Source: CG2-30-36-16 sp964372115 (GTDB taxonomy: Bacteria; Bacteroidota; Ignavibacteria; Ignavibacteriales; Ignavibacteriaceae). Taken from it: a stretch of 64,000 bases of DNA. The stretch covers positions 62,001 through 126,000 of the forward strand of contig CAYJPN010000009.1 in NCBI GenBank assembly GCA_964372115.1, in the 5' to 3' direction. Below, piece after piece: positions 27,579 through 35,748 of this stretch (positions are counted from its first letter, which is position 1; each line of letters starts with the position of its first letter). Both the position numbers and the translations under genes were made by a program. Under the pieces are notes generated by a model. It saw only the letters and a list, made by a program, of their open reading frames with translations, did no database searches and had not been told where the DNA came from.

Positions 27579-28937
27579 ATGGGCATCAGCAGAGTATTTG
27601 ATTTATCGCGCAGAAGCCTTGCAACCTATCAGCGGGCTTTGGATGTAACATCGCATAACATTGCAAACGCAGCCAACCCAAACTACACAAGGCAGCGGGT
27701 TAATTTTGTTTCCGAACAACCCGAACTGCAAACTGGTTTTGTTTGGGGAACCGGTGTAAAAATAGATCAGTTGCAGCGGGTGCGTAACACTCTTGCGGAC
27801 TCACAGCTCAGGTCTGCTAGACCAAGTTATTACGAAAACCAGAGTAAGAGCGCAATGCTGGGACAGATAGAATCAATTTTTAATGAGCCGTCCGATGCAG
27901 GTGTTTCGAACTTAATGAATTCGTTTTTTAATTCGTGGAGCCAACTGGCGGTTTCACCAAACTCGGCTTCTTTAAGAACCGATGTTATACAAACTGGACA
28001 AAGGCTTGCCACAAAGGTTGGCAATATACACTCCGAACTTGACCAGATGCGGTCGGATATTCTTACGGAGTATAAAACAAAAGTAAGTCAGTTAAACAAC
28101 AATTTGAAAAATTTGCAAAGTTTGAACTCCCAGATTGTTGAATTTAAAGCAGTAGGTAATTCTGCAAGCGATTTAGAGGATCAGCGGGATGCCATTATTG
28201 ACAACATAACACAACTTGCAAACATAAACATTCAAATAGATACAAAAGGCAGTATAAATTTGTCCATCGGCGGTGTTTATGCGGCAGATAGTTCAAACTA
28301 TGTTGAGTTTCAGGTTGCTACAACAAACGGAAAACTTTCAATAGTAGCCCCCGACGGCACGGCTCCAACTTCCTTAAACAGCGGTGAGTTGAATGCTTTA
28401 AGTAGTATATATTCTGAAAAAATTCCGTCATATTTAACAAGTCTTGATAATGTAATCTCCAATATGATGAATGAAGTAAACACACTTCATTCTTCTGCAT
28501 ATACACTGGGCGAAACCCCTGAAACAGGTATAAACTTTTTCGAAAGTTACCTTGGCGGCGAGTTAAAGATAAATAAAGATATTCTCGATAATCCAAATAT
28601 GATTGCCATTTCTTCGGATGGTTCGGCTGGAAACGGCAACGCCGCTGTTTCAATTTCCGAACTCGGCACAAAAAAAATATTGAGCGGTACGACACTTTCG
28701 GAATATTATCAATCGTTTATAAGCGGACTTGGCAATGATAAAATTACGGCAGACGAAACAGCCGCGTCAAACGATTCTGTGCTTCAGCAGCTCGAAACAC
28801 AAAAAGCATCATATTCCGGTGTTTCCATTGATGAAGAAATGACAAATGTAATCCGGTTTCAGCGTTCTTACGATGCATCGGCTAAATTAATAAAAATCGC
28901 GGACGAAATGCTGCAAACCATAATCCAATTGGTGTAA
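27579..28937 (+). CDS. flgK: Flagellar hook-associated protein FlgK
   Basis: First hook-filament junction protein. The 452-residue protein has the N-terminal block S-H-N-I-A-N-A-A-N-P-N-Y-T-R-Q near residues 23-37 and the C-terminal helical domain with S-G-V-S-I-D-E-E-M-T-N-V-I-R-F-Q-R-S-Y-D-A-S-A-K. It is shorter than the enteric protein, the reduction being in the variable surface domain. It lies between flgN and flgL with 2- and 4-base gaps. Confidence 0.94.
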   Translation: MGISRVFDLSRRSLATYQRALDVTSHNIANAANPNYTRQRVNFVSEQPELQTGFVWGTGVKIDQLQRVRNTLADSQLRSARPSYYENQSKSAMLGQIESIFNEPSDAGVSNLMNSFFNSWSQLAVSPNSASLRTDVIQTGQRLATKVGNIHSELDQMRSDILTEYKTKVSQLNNNLKNLQSLNSQIVEFKAVGNSASDLEDQRDAIIDNITQLANINIQIDTKGSINLSIGGVYAADSSNYVEFQVATTNGKLSIVAPDGTAPTSLNSGELNALSSIYSEKIPSYLTSLDNVISNMMNEVNTLHSSAYTLGETPETGINFFESYLGGELKINKDILDNPNMIAISSDGSAGNGNAAVSISELGTKKILSGTTLSEYYQSFISGLGNDKITADETAASNDSVLQQLETQKASYSGVSIDEEMTNVIRFQRSYDASAKLIKIADEMLQTIIQLV

Positions 28938-28941
28938 ATTT

Positions 28942-30198
28942 ATGCGTATATCAGATTCAATGTTAAGTTCCGGTTACATTCAAAATGTAAACCGCGCGCG
29001 CGAAAGAATGGATGAGCTCCAACGCAAAATTGCTACAGGCAATAAAATTGAAAAGCCGAGCGATTCCCCGGTAGGAGCGGCAAAAATTATGCGTCTTTCA
29101 AACCAGTTAGGACGCAGTGATACATATTTAAACAACATTTCCAATAGTCTCGATTTTTTGAACGACACGACACTCTCTCTCGAATCGCTTCAGAACGAAA
29201 CATTAAGCATATCCGAAAAACTTATTCAGGTGGCTAATGATTCAAATATCGGAAATTATAATTCATTTGCCGATCAGATTGACCTGGCTTTAAAAAATAT
29301 GATGAACCTTGCAAATACGGAATCGCAGGGAAAATATATTTTCGGCGGCACCGACTTTTCTTCACAACCTTTCGGTACTACTGCCGATGGATTATCGGTT
29401 GAGGTAAAAGCTAAAAATATTTCAGGTCAAAATCTTGTAAAGACCGCGGCAACTATCTCTCAAAAAATTAATATTTCAGGAGCCGAACTATTTTCGACGA
29501 TAATAAAACAGAATGGTAATTTTGATGTAAATGCGGTTGCGGGCGATGTTGTTAACGATACAACACAGGTTTACGATGCCGAAGGAAACCAATATGATTT
29601 AAACCTTACATATACTAAAACAGCGGCAAATACTTATTCGTTAAATTACGATATAGTTGACAGTGGAGGCGCATCTGTATTTACCGCACCGCCTGCAGCC
29701 AAAACACTGCTTTTCGATGCAGCCGCCGGAAGACTGCAATCTGTTGACGGACAAAGCAATTTTTTGTTTAATGTAAAAAACAGTTCATCAAAAATTGAAT
29801 TTAATATTGACTTTTCTAATGTGCGGGAAAAAAATTCTGCCGCTGCAATTTCGAGTTCCTCAAATCAGAAAATGGATATTTTTAATACGCTCATTGCAAT
29901 TAGAGATAATTTGCGGAACGGCGTTAGACCGACCGAAGACCAGGTAAGCGCGGTTAGCAACTTCAACAGCCGACTGCTCGATAAAATAACATCGGCAGGA
30001 AATATAATAAGCCAGATGACCGATTTGGAAGATATGCACACAAATCAAAAATTATACTCGCAGGAGCTAATTTCAAAAGAAAAAGAAGTAGACATTCCGC
30101 AAGCCATAACCGATTTGCAAAATGAAGACTATCACTTACAGATGGCATACAAAGTTTCAGCTATGATTCTGCCTAAATCGTTATTGGATTATTTATGA
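28942..30198 (+). CDS. flgL: Flagellar hook-associated protein FlgL
   Basis: Second hook-filament junction protein, related to flagellin. The N-terminal D0-D1 region contains Q-R-K-I-A-T-G-N-K-I-E-K-P-S-D-S-P (about 28-44) and the G-K-Y-I-F-G-G block near 134. The C-terminal region has K-E-V-D-I-P-Q-A-I-T-D-L. At 418 residues it is longer than the enteric protein, with an inserted domain about 190-290. It overlaps the following motA by four bases. Confidence 0.93.
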   Translation: MRISDSMLSSGYIQNVNRARERMDELQRKIATGNKIEKPSDSPVGAAKIMRLSNQLGRSDTYLNNISNSLDFLNDTTLSLESLQNETLSISEKLIQVANDSNIGNYNSFADQIDLALKNMMNLANTESQGKYIFGGTDFSSQPFGTTADGLSVEVKAKNISGQNLVKTAATISQKINISGAELFSTIIKQNGNFDVNAVAGDVVNDTTQVYDAEGNQYDLNLTYTKTAANTYSLNYDIVDSGGASVFTAPPAAKTLLFDAAAGRLQSVDGQSNFLFNVKNSSSKIEFNIDFSNVREKNSAAAISSSSNQKMDIFNTLIAIRDNLRNGVRPTEDQVSAVSNFNSRLLDKITSAGNIISQMTDLEDMHTNQKLYSQELISKEKEVDIPQAITDLQNEDYHLQMAYKVSAMILPKSLLDYL

Positions 30199-30977
30199 AA
30201 AAATTTGGCACTGTAAGCGGGTTAATCCTCGGCTTAGTTTCAATATTTGGAGCTTTTTTGCTTGAGGGAGGTTCGTTTAAAGCCATTTTTCTTTTGCCCG
30301 CTTTGGTTATTGTATTCGGCGGAACTTTTGCCGCCACAATAATTGGTTTTGGATTTGATAAATTTAAGAACATATTTGCACTTTCTAAGCTGGCATATTT
30401 CCCGCGGGAATATAATTTGCACGACCTTATTAATTCTTTCGTCAATTTTTCGATAATAAGTAGGAAGGAAGGACTCCTGGCAATTGAGAAGGATCTCGTA
30501 AACCTTGAGTACCTGTTTCCTAAAAAGCTGATTCGTTACGTGATTGACGGTACGGATGCCGATTCACTTGAAAATTTGGCGATGCTGGAAATTAGATCCA
30601 TGCAGGAAAGACATTTTTCGAACATCTTTATTTTTAGTAAGATGGGCGGTTATGCTCCTACCATGGGCATCATTGGTACGGTAATGGGTTTAATAATGAC
30701 TCTTGCCAACGCCGGTGGCGATCCCGGTTTGCTTATTAAAAGTATTGCTACGGCATTTATCGCAACACTATGGGGCGTATTCAGCGCTAATATTTTGTGG
30801 TTACCTATAGGCGATAGATTAAAAAAATGTCACTCGGAAGAAAAACACATGATGGAGATATCCTTGGAGGGAGTACTGGCTTTACAGAGTGGAGAGATCC
30901 CTTCGATAGTAAAAGCCAGACTCATAAGTATGCTGCCCCAAAAAGAACAGGCAGAAATGCTAAGCACTCCGAAGTAG
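30195..30977 (+). CDS. motA: Flagellar stator protein MotA/PomA, set 1
   Basis: Ion-channel stator subunit that pushes on FliG. The 260-residue product has four membrane segments, two near the N-terminus (about 7-24, 33-52) and two after a cytoplasmic loop (about 150-172, 183-205). The motif G-G-Y-A-P-T-M-G-I-I-G-T-V-M-G-L is near residues 152-167. Length and motif are closer to the PomA/Gram-positive MotA type than to the enteric type encoded at 33020. The last 151 bases are overlapped by the only available start of the following motB. Confidence 0.92.
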   Translation: MKKFGTVSGLILGLVSIFGAFLLEGGSFKAIFLLPALVIVFGGTFAATIIGFGFDKFKNIFALSKLAYFPREYNLHDLINSFVNFSIISRKEGLLAIEKDLVNLEYLFPKKLIRYVIDGTDADSLENLAMLEIRSMQERHFSNIFIFSKMGGYAPTMGIIGTVMGLIMTLANAGGDPGLLIKSIATAFIATLWGVFSANILWLPIGDRLKKCHSEEKHMMEISLEGVLALQSGEIPSIVKARLISMLPQKEQAEMLSTPK

Positions 30978-31645
30978 AGGAGTCGCTTTATGCCGAGGAA
31001 GGCGACAAAGATAGGTATTTAATTACATATGCCGATCTTATTACTTTACTTCTCGGTTTGTTTATAATACTTTATGCTATCTCTAATGTTGACGCAAAAA
31101 AATATGAAAAAATGATTTCGGCTGTCGGCGACTTTTTCGGCAATTCGAAGGTTGTTGACATCCAGAGCGGAGTAATGCAAAACCTTGTTCCGCGCGCAGG
31201 CACATTAAAGGATGAATTAGAGCGGCTTATTTATGAAAATAATTACGCTGAATCGATAAAACTTGAAGAAAATGAACGCGGGATTACTATCCATATTATG
31301 GATAATATTTTATTCCCGTCCGGCAGCACCGATTTATCGGCAGGTTCGATAACAGTTCTTGGACAAATTGCGGCAATTATAAAAGCATTGCCAAATGATA
31401 TTAGAATCGAAGGGCATACCGACAACATTCCAATTAAATCGTCGGTTTATCCTTCTAACTGGCACTTATCGGTGGCAAGGGCTCTTAGTACCGCGTATTA
31501 TTTAATTGATCAAGAAAAACTTGATGCAGAAAAACTTTCAATTGTTGGATATGCGGAGTATCAGCCCATTATATCAAATGATACTCCTGAAGGAAGATCA
31601 CGAAATAGACGTGTAGATATAGTAATAATAAAAAAAGCGAACTAA
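30827..31645 (+). CDS. motB: Flagellar stator protein MotB/PomB, set 1, with long overlap
   Basis: Stator subunit that anchors MotA to peptidoglycan. The single membrane helix begins at Y-A-D70-L-I-T, where D70 is the conserved ion-binding aspartate, and the C-terminal OmpA domain (about 150-270) contains I-E-G-H-T-D-N and the N-R-R-V-D motif. The start is unusual. In this frame the only ATG, GTG or TTG before the helix is the ATG at 30827, deep inside motA, giving an N-terminal extension of about 50 residues beyond the usual. The alternatives are a non-standard start, a ribosomal frameshift from motA, or a sequencing error. Confidence 0.85.
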   Translation: MSLGRKTHDGDILGGSTGFTEWRDPFDSKSQTHKYAAPKRTGRNAKHSEVEESLYAEEGDKDRYLITYADLITLLLGLFIILYAISNVDAKKYEKMISAVGDFFGNSKVVDIQSGVMQNLVPRAGTLKDELERLIYENNYAESIKLEENERGITIHIMDNILFPSGSTDLSAGSITVLGQIAAIIKALPNDIRIEGHTDNIPIKSSVYPSNWHLSVARALSTAYYLIDQEKLDAEKLSIVGYAEYQPIISNDTPEGRSRNRRVDIVIIKKAN

Positions 31646-31647
31646 TT

Positions 31648-32028
31648 ATGAGAATAGTTACAGAACAATTTGGCGAAGTTGAATACCAGGAAGAAAATGT
31701 ATTCTCGTTTTCGTCGGGTATTCTTGGTTTTGAACAACTAAAAAAATTTCTTTTGATAAAAACCGATGAAGAGTTATTTTATTGGTTAAATTCCACCGAA
31801 GAACCTGAAATTGTTTTTCCGTTAGTTGGACTGGGAGTTATAGAAGAAGAGTACCCTGCCTTGGAAAATTTTGAAGCATTTGGTATAGTGACTCTGAACT
31901 CCGATCCACTTAAAATTACAGTTAACATGAAGGCGCCGGTTTATTTAAACCAGGATAATAAAAAAGGTTTTCAAAAAATAATTGACAGCGAAAAGTATAA
32001 TGTAAATTATAATCTTTTCGTGGAATAG
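31648..32028 (+). CDS. fliW: Flagellar assembly factor FliW
   Basis: Protein that binds both flagellin and CsrA, releasing CsrA repression or sequestering it according to free flagellin level. The 126-residue length and the blocks F-S-S-G-I-L-G-F-E and N-L-F-V-E at the end fit the family. It lies 11 bases before csrA, the conserved arrangement, and 2 bases after motB. Confidence 0.93.
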   Translation: MRIVTEQFGEVEYQEENVFSFSSGILGFEQLKKFLLIKTDEELFYWLNSTEEPEIVFPLVGLGVIEEEYPALENFEAFGIVTLNSDPLKITVNMKAPVYLNQDNKKGFQKIIDSEKYNVNYNLFVE

Positions 32029-32039
32029 AGAAGGTTGTT

Positions 32040-32279
32040 ATGCTTGTTCTAACCCGAAAAACAGATGAAGAAATTATTATTAACGGCAACATCCGTGTCA
32101 AAATTGTTGGCATTGCAGAAGGTAAAGTAAAACTTGGTATAACCGCTCCTGTAGAGGTTGAAATACTTCGGGGCGAAATTTATCAAACCGTTAAAGACAA
32201 CGCTCTCGAAGCCCTGAAGCAGAGTAGTCAAAAAATTAAGGATCTCTCTAAACTGAAGGTCCATAAACTCGAACACTAA
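32040..32279 (+). CDS. csrA: Carbon storage regulator CsrA
   Basis: RNA-binding dimer that controls translation, especially of flagellin mRNA in species that have FliW. The N-terminal strand M-L-V-L-T-R-K includes the RNA-contacting L4 and R6, and the second RNA-binding arginine is kept in I-L-R-G-E-I-Y. The C-terminal helix is extended (79 residues in all), as in FliW-regulated CsrA proteins. The target, probably fliC, is not in this window. Confidence 0.94.
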   Translation: MLVLTRKTDEEIIINGNIRVKIVGIAEGKVKLGITAPVEVEILRGEIYQTVKDNALEALKQSSQKIKDLSKLKVHKLEH

Positions 32280-32296
32280 AAATCGATAGATTAGTA

Positions 32297-33019
32297 ATGA
32301 GTAACGAAAAAAAAATAACCGTACTGGTTGTAGACGATTCGGATATCATCCGTAATTCGCTCCGTAATTTTTTTCAAGATTATAACTTCGAAGTTATTAC
32401 CTGTCACGATGGTCTTGAAGGGATTCAAAAAACCAAGGAATATCGTCCGAGTCTTATTTTCCTCGATCTGATGATGCCAAACTTTGACGGCGTTAAAATG
32501 CTGCAGGTAATAAAAGTTTTAGATGAATTAAAAAACATACCCGTTATAGTTATCAGCGCTAATACCAACCGGAGTAATGTGCTGGCGGCAATTGAAGCCG
32601 GTGCAGAAAGAGTAATTTCAAAACCGCTTCAAAAAGATGTAATAATAAAACATGTTAATGAAATACTCGGCAGCGAATTTCTTTCGAAGGCAAAAAAAGG
32701 GAAATTATTTACCGATAACGAAAACAAAGTAATAATGCAGCAGCTTGCAAAATTTTTCTTAAACGGTTTCCCTGTAAAGAAAAAATTTATGCAAGACGCA
32801 GTAGCTTCGGAAAATAAAGATTTATTAAAACACGTTGTCCACGAACTCCGCGGCGAAGGCGGGTCAGTAGGTTATATGGAATTAAGTAAAGTTGCCGGCG
32901 GGTTAGAAGATCACCTTGGCGGTTCAAGCATCGACTGGGATTTTATAAAAACCGGATGCGAAAAAATATTTAGTATAGTTGATCAAATATCAATAGAAAA
33001 TAGTTCGGTTGAAAAATAA
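32297..33019 (+). CDS. Response regulator with receiver and Hpt-like domain
   Basis: A two-domain phosphotransfer protein of 240 residues. The receiver (about 8-125) has the acidic pair in V-V-D-D, the phospho-accepting aspartate in L-D-L-M-M-P, and the lysine in S-K-P. The C-terminal part (about 140-235) is helical with H182-E-L-R-G-E-G-G-S-V-G, matching the Hpt consensus H-x-L-K/R-G. It can therefore accept a phosphoryl group on either domain. It sits between csrA and the second stator pair, so it may regulate motor function or late gene expression. Confidence 0.82.
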   Translation: MSNEKKITVLVVDDSDIIRNSLRNFFQDYNFEVITCHDGLEGIQKTKEYRPSLIFLDLMMPNFDGVKMLQVIKVLDELKNIPVIVISANTNRSNVLAAIEAGAERVISKPLQKDVIIKHVNEILGSEFLSKAKKGKLFTDNENKVIMQQLAKFFLNGFPVKKKFMQDAVASENKDLLKHVVHELRGEGGSVGYMELSKVAGGLEDHLGGSSIDWDFIKTGCEKIFSIVDQISIENSSVEK

Positions 33020-33874
33020 ATGTTTGTAATAATCGGCATAGTAATCGTCACCGCATCTGTTGTAACTGGTTTTTTGATGGCTGGTGGAAATCTGGTTCTT
33101 CTATTACAATGGTCCGAATTTGTTACCATCGGCGGCGCAGCCATAGGAAGCGTTATAATTGCTTCTCCTATTAGTACGCTAAAAAAAATCGCCACTGCTT
33201 TACCTAAAATATTCAGTGCGCACGGTTATAGCAAACAGGATTATCTTGAACTGCTAAAATCATTTAACGATCTATTTCTTGTTGCACAGCGCGATGGTTT
33301 ACTGGCAATAGAAAAACATGTTGAAAACCCTGAAGAAAGCGACATCCTCGGTACTAATGAAAAGTTTATAAAAAATGAGCAGATAAAAACTTTCTTTTGC
33401 GATACAATGAAAATAATGCTTACCGGCGGTGTTCCGCCCCATGAACTCGAATCGTTGATGGAAGTGGAAATTGAAACATTTGAGAGCGAGGAAAAACCTG
33501 CAACCCATGCCGTCGAAAAAGTCGGCGATGCCCTGCCGGGCTTAGGAATTGTTGCAGCAGTGCTCGGTATAATAGTAACGATGGGTTCTATAAGCGACGG
33601 AGCAGAAACTGTGGGGCATCATGTGGCAGCAGCTTTGGTCGGCACATTTCTTGGAGTTCTTCTTTCGTATGGTTTTGTAAACCCTATAGCCTCCAATATG
33701 GGGCATATGGTTGAGCATAAAGTGCGCTTTATGCAGACCATAAAAGCATGTATAATTGCGTATGCTAAAGGTAACCCGCCCATTATTGCAGTAGAAATTG
33801 CACGCCGAACAATTTTTTCGGACGAGCGCCCATCGTTCAGCGAACTCGAAAACTTTATTAGAGGTAAGGCGTAA
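33020..33874 (+). CDS. motA: Flagellar stator protein MotA, set 2
   Basis: Second stator channel subunit. The 284-residue product resembles the enteric MotA length, with hydrophobic segments at about 3-20, 32-50, 170-190 and 202-222. Typical blocks are T-I-G-G-A-A-I-G near 37-44 and the P-G-L-G-I-V-A-A-V-L-G-I-I-V-T-M-G motif near 174-190. It begins immediately after the receiver-Hpt gene. Together with the pair at 30195-31645 it gives the cell two different stators. Confidence 0.93.
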   Translation: MFVIIGIVIVTASVVTGFLMAGGNLVLLLQWSEFVTIGGAAIGSVIIASPISTLKKIATALPKIFSAHGYSKQDYLELLKSFNDLFLVAQRDGLLAIEKHVENPEESDILGTNEKFIKNEQIKTFFCDTMKIMLTGGVPPHELESLMEVEIETFESEEKPATHAVEKVGDALPGLGIVAAVLGIIVTMGSISDGAETVGHHVAAALVGTFLGVLLSYGFVNPIASNMGHMVEHKVRFMQTIKACIIAYAKGNPPIIAVEIARRTIFSDERPSFSELENFIRGKA

Positions 33875-33876
33875 AA

Positions 33877-34629
33877 ATGGCTGATGAAAACACGCCCATT
33901 ATAGTAAAGAAAATTAAAAAGGGAGGCGGACATCACGGCGGCGCGTGGAAGGTTGCCTATGCCGATTTTGTTACAGCTATGATGGCTCTGTTTATTGTTC
34001 TTTGGGTTCTAAGTCAGGATGACGCTACGAAGGAAGCTGTTTCAAGGTATTTTAAAGACCCGATAGGTTTTTCTGCTCTCGGTAAAAATATTCTCCCAGG
34101 TGTTGCTCAAGTTGGCGATCCGGAAGGCTCGGCTGAAGCGCAACGCGAACTTGAAAAAGAGAAATTGAAAAACATGGGTGATAAAATATTATCCGAAATG
34201 TCAAACAATCCCGAATTCAAAGAAATGAAAGATCAGATTGAAATTGAGTTTGTTGACGAGGGAATGCGGATAGAAATAATCGACTCGGCGGAAGATATTT
34301 TTTTTGAGATTGGAACGGCAACATTAAAACCAAGCGCGCAGGTTTTATTAAGAAAAATGGGCGACCAGTTTGCAATTCTTCCGAATATGATAATTGTGGA
34401 AGGGCACACAGATGCCAGACCGTTTTTAAGCAAAGGAGCGGCGTATTCTAATTTCGCTCTTAGTTCTGAGAGAGCAAACGCTGCAAGGCAGGCGTTAGTT
34501 TCGGGGCAGCTAACCGAAATACATATTGAAGAAGTTAGGGGATACGCCGATAGAAAATTAAGAGATAAAGCAGATCCTTATAGTGTGGTAAACAGAAGGA
34601 TTAGTATAATAGTAAAATACAGTAAGTAG
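33877..34629 (+). CDS. motB: Flagellar stator protein MotB, set 2
   Basis: Peptidoglycan-anchoring stator subunit of the second pair. The basic glycine/histidine-rich N-terminus (G-G-G-H-H-G-G-A-W-K) and Y-A-D30-F-V-T-A-M-M helix are the enteric MotB type, with D30 as the ion-binding residue. The C-terminal OmpA domain (about 115-250) holds V-E-G-H-T-D-A and N-R-R-I-S. Its start is 2 bases after motA, with no abnormal overlap. Confidence 0.93.
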   Translation: MADENTPIIVKKIKKGGGHHGGAWKVAYADFVTAMMALFIVLWVLSQDDATKEAVSRYFKDPIGFSALGKNILPGVAQVGDPEGSAEAQRELEKEKLKNMGDKILSEMSNNPEFKEMKDQIEIEFVDEGMRIEIIDSAEDIFFEIGTATLKPSAQVLLRKMGDQFAILPNMIIVEGHTDARPFLSKGAAYSNFALSSERANAARQALVSGQLTEIHIEEVRGYADRKLRDKADPYSVVNRRISIIVKYSK

Positions 34630-34636
34630 TAGAAAT

Positions 34637-35032
34637 ATGGAAAAAAGCGTAATAATAGTAGAAGACGATCCTTTTTCACAGGATTTTTATAAATTTATTT
34701 TTCGTAAAGCAGGCATTAGTCATAAAATAATGGAAGACGGTGACCTGTTGATGGAAACACTTAGGGCAGATAATGTCGGTCTTGTAATAATGGATATAAA
34801 CCTAAAGAATACATATCTTAAAGGAGAGAAAACCGACGGTATCCGGCTTACGAGATTTATCAAAGAGGATTCGAATCTTCAGATAATTCCCGTAATACTG
34901 GTTACGGCATATTCACCTAATCTTAGCGACAATAAATTTCTTGAGGAAAGCAAAGCTGAAGATTATATTACAAAACCTATATTAGATTTTAATGCATTGA
35001 TTACAAAGGTTAATGGTTATTTAACAAATTAA
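34637..35032 (+). CDS. Single-domain response regulator
   Basis: CheY-like receiver of 131 residues with no output domain. The acidic pocket (V-E-D-D), phospho-acceptor in I-M-D-I-N-L, threonine in V-T-A-Y and lysine in T-K-P are intact. An insert after the phosphorylation site (L-K-N-T-Y-L-K-G-E-K-T-D) is longer than usual. It overlaps the next gene by one base. Its kinase is probably one of those encoded nearby, but partners cannot be assigned from sequence alone. Confidence 0.85.
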   Translation: MEKSVIIVEDDPFSQDFYKFIFRKAGISHKIMEDGDLLMETLRADNVGLVIMDINLKNTYLKGEKTDGIRLTRFIKEDSNLQIIPVILVTAYSPNLSDNKFLEESKAEDYITKPILDFNALITKVNGYLTN

Positions 35033-35688
35033 TGGAAAAGCATAAAGTACTTATAGTTGAAGATGAAAAAGATACTAGCTTTATACTCGATAAACTTTTA
35101 ACAAAAAACGGGTATGAAGTTGTTATTGCGCATAACGGGCAAGAGGCGTTAGAGGTATTAAAAGATTATCTTCCCAAAATCATTCTTGCCGATTGGACAA
35201 TGCCTGTTATGGATGGTCTTGAGTTATGTAATATTTTAAAGGCGGACGAAAAGTACAAACTCATCTATTTTTTGATGTTAACCGCGCGGGCTTCGTTAAA
35301 AGACCGTATTACCGGGCTCGATGTTGGCGCCGACGATTTTCTTGTAAAACCAGTTGAAAACCAGGAACTGCTTGCCCGCATTAGAACAGGAATCCGGATT
35401 CACAATCTGCAGAACGAATTAAAAAATATTGAGCACGACAAAGCTGTTATAGAAATGGCATGTACAATCGGGCATAAAATTAATAATCCACTCAGCAGCT
35501 TAATTATGTCTGTGCAAAACCTCCAGGAAGAACTTGAACAGCAAGCCAAAAAATCCTTTAAAGAGGACTTAATTGTAATAAAGGAATCGATTGAAAGAAT
35601 AAAAATTCTTGCTAACGACCTAACCCATCTCCAAAATCCGGAAATGACGGATTACACCGATACAAATAAAATGTTAAAATTAGACTAA
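35032..35688 (+). CDS. Receiver protein with a dimerisation/phosphotransfer helix but no ATPase
   Basis: The first 120 of 218 residues are a complete receiver (V-E-D-E, A-D-W-T-M-P, L-T-A-R, V-K-P). After a helical linker comes G-H148-K-I-N-N-P-L-S-S, which is the H box of a HisKA dimerisation domain, and then one further helix. The protein ends there, and no ATP-binding domain follows in any frame. It can therefore not phosphorylate itself, but could relay phosphate in the manner of Spo0B-type proteins. It is the last gene of the uninterrupted + strand cluster. Confidence 0.8.
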   Translation: MEKHKVLIVEDEKDTSFILDKLLTKNGYEVVIAHNGQEALEVLKDYLPKIILADWTMPVMDGLELCNILKADEKYKLIYFLMLTARASLKDRITGLDVGADDFLVKPVENQELLARIRTGIRIHNLQNELKNIEHDKAVIEMACTIGHKINNPLSSLIMSVQNLQEELEQQAKKSFKEDLIVIKESIERIKILANDLTHLQNPEMTDYTDTNKMLKLD

Positions 35689-35703
35689 TTTAAAACACAC
35701 ACC

Positions 35704-35730
35704 TAAATTATTTCCAAAATCCTTCGATAA
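35704..35730 (+). promoter_or_regulatory. Candidate sigma-28 (FliA) promoter
   Basis: TAAA at 35704-35707 is followed after exactly 15 bases by TTCGATAA at 35723-35730. The FliA consensus is TAAA, 15 bases, GCCGATAA, so ten of twelve defined positions agree including the spacing. A transcript would start near 35737, just before a GAGG ribosome-binding site (35737-35740) and the ATG at 35749. Confidence 0.5.
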
Positions 35731-35748
35731 TAAGTTGAGGTATTCTAT

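Noticed and set aside
30930..30960. Programmed -1 frameshift site joining motA and motB
   Set aside because: No proper slippery heptamer in the motA frame was found, although motB is in the -1 frame.
32264..32289. Sigma-28-like site before the receiver-Hpt gene
   Set aside because: Spacer is 14 instead of 15 and the -10 match is weak; it also lies inside csrA.
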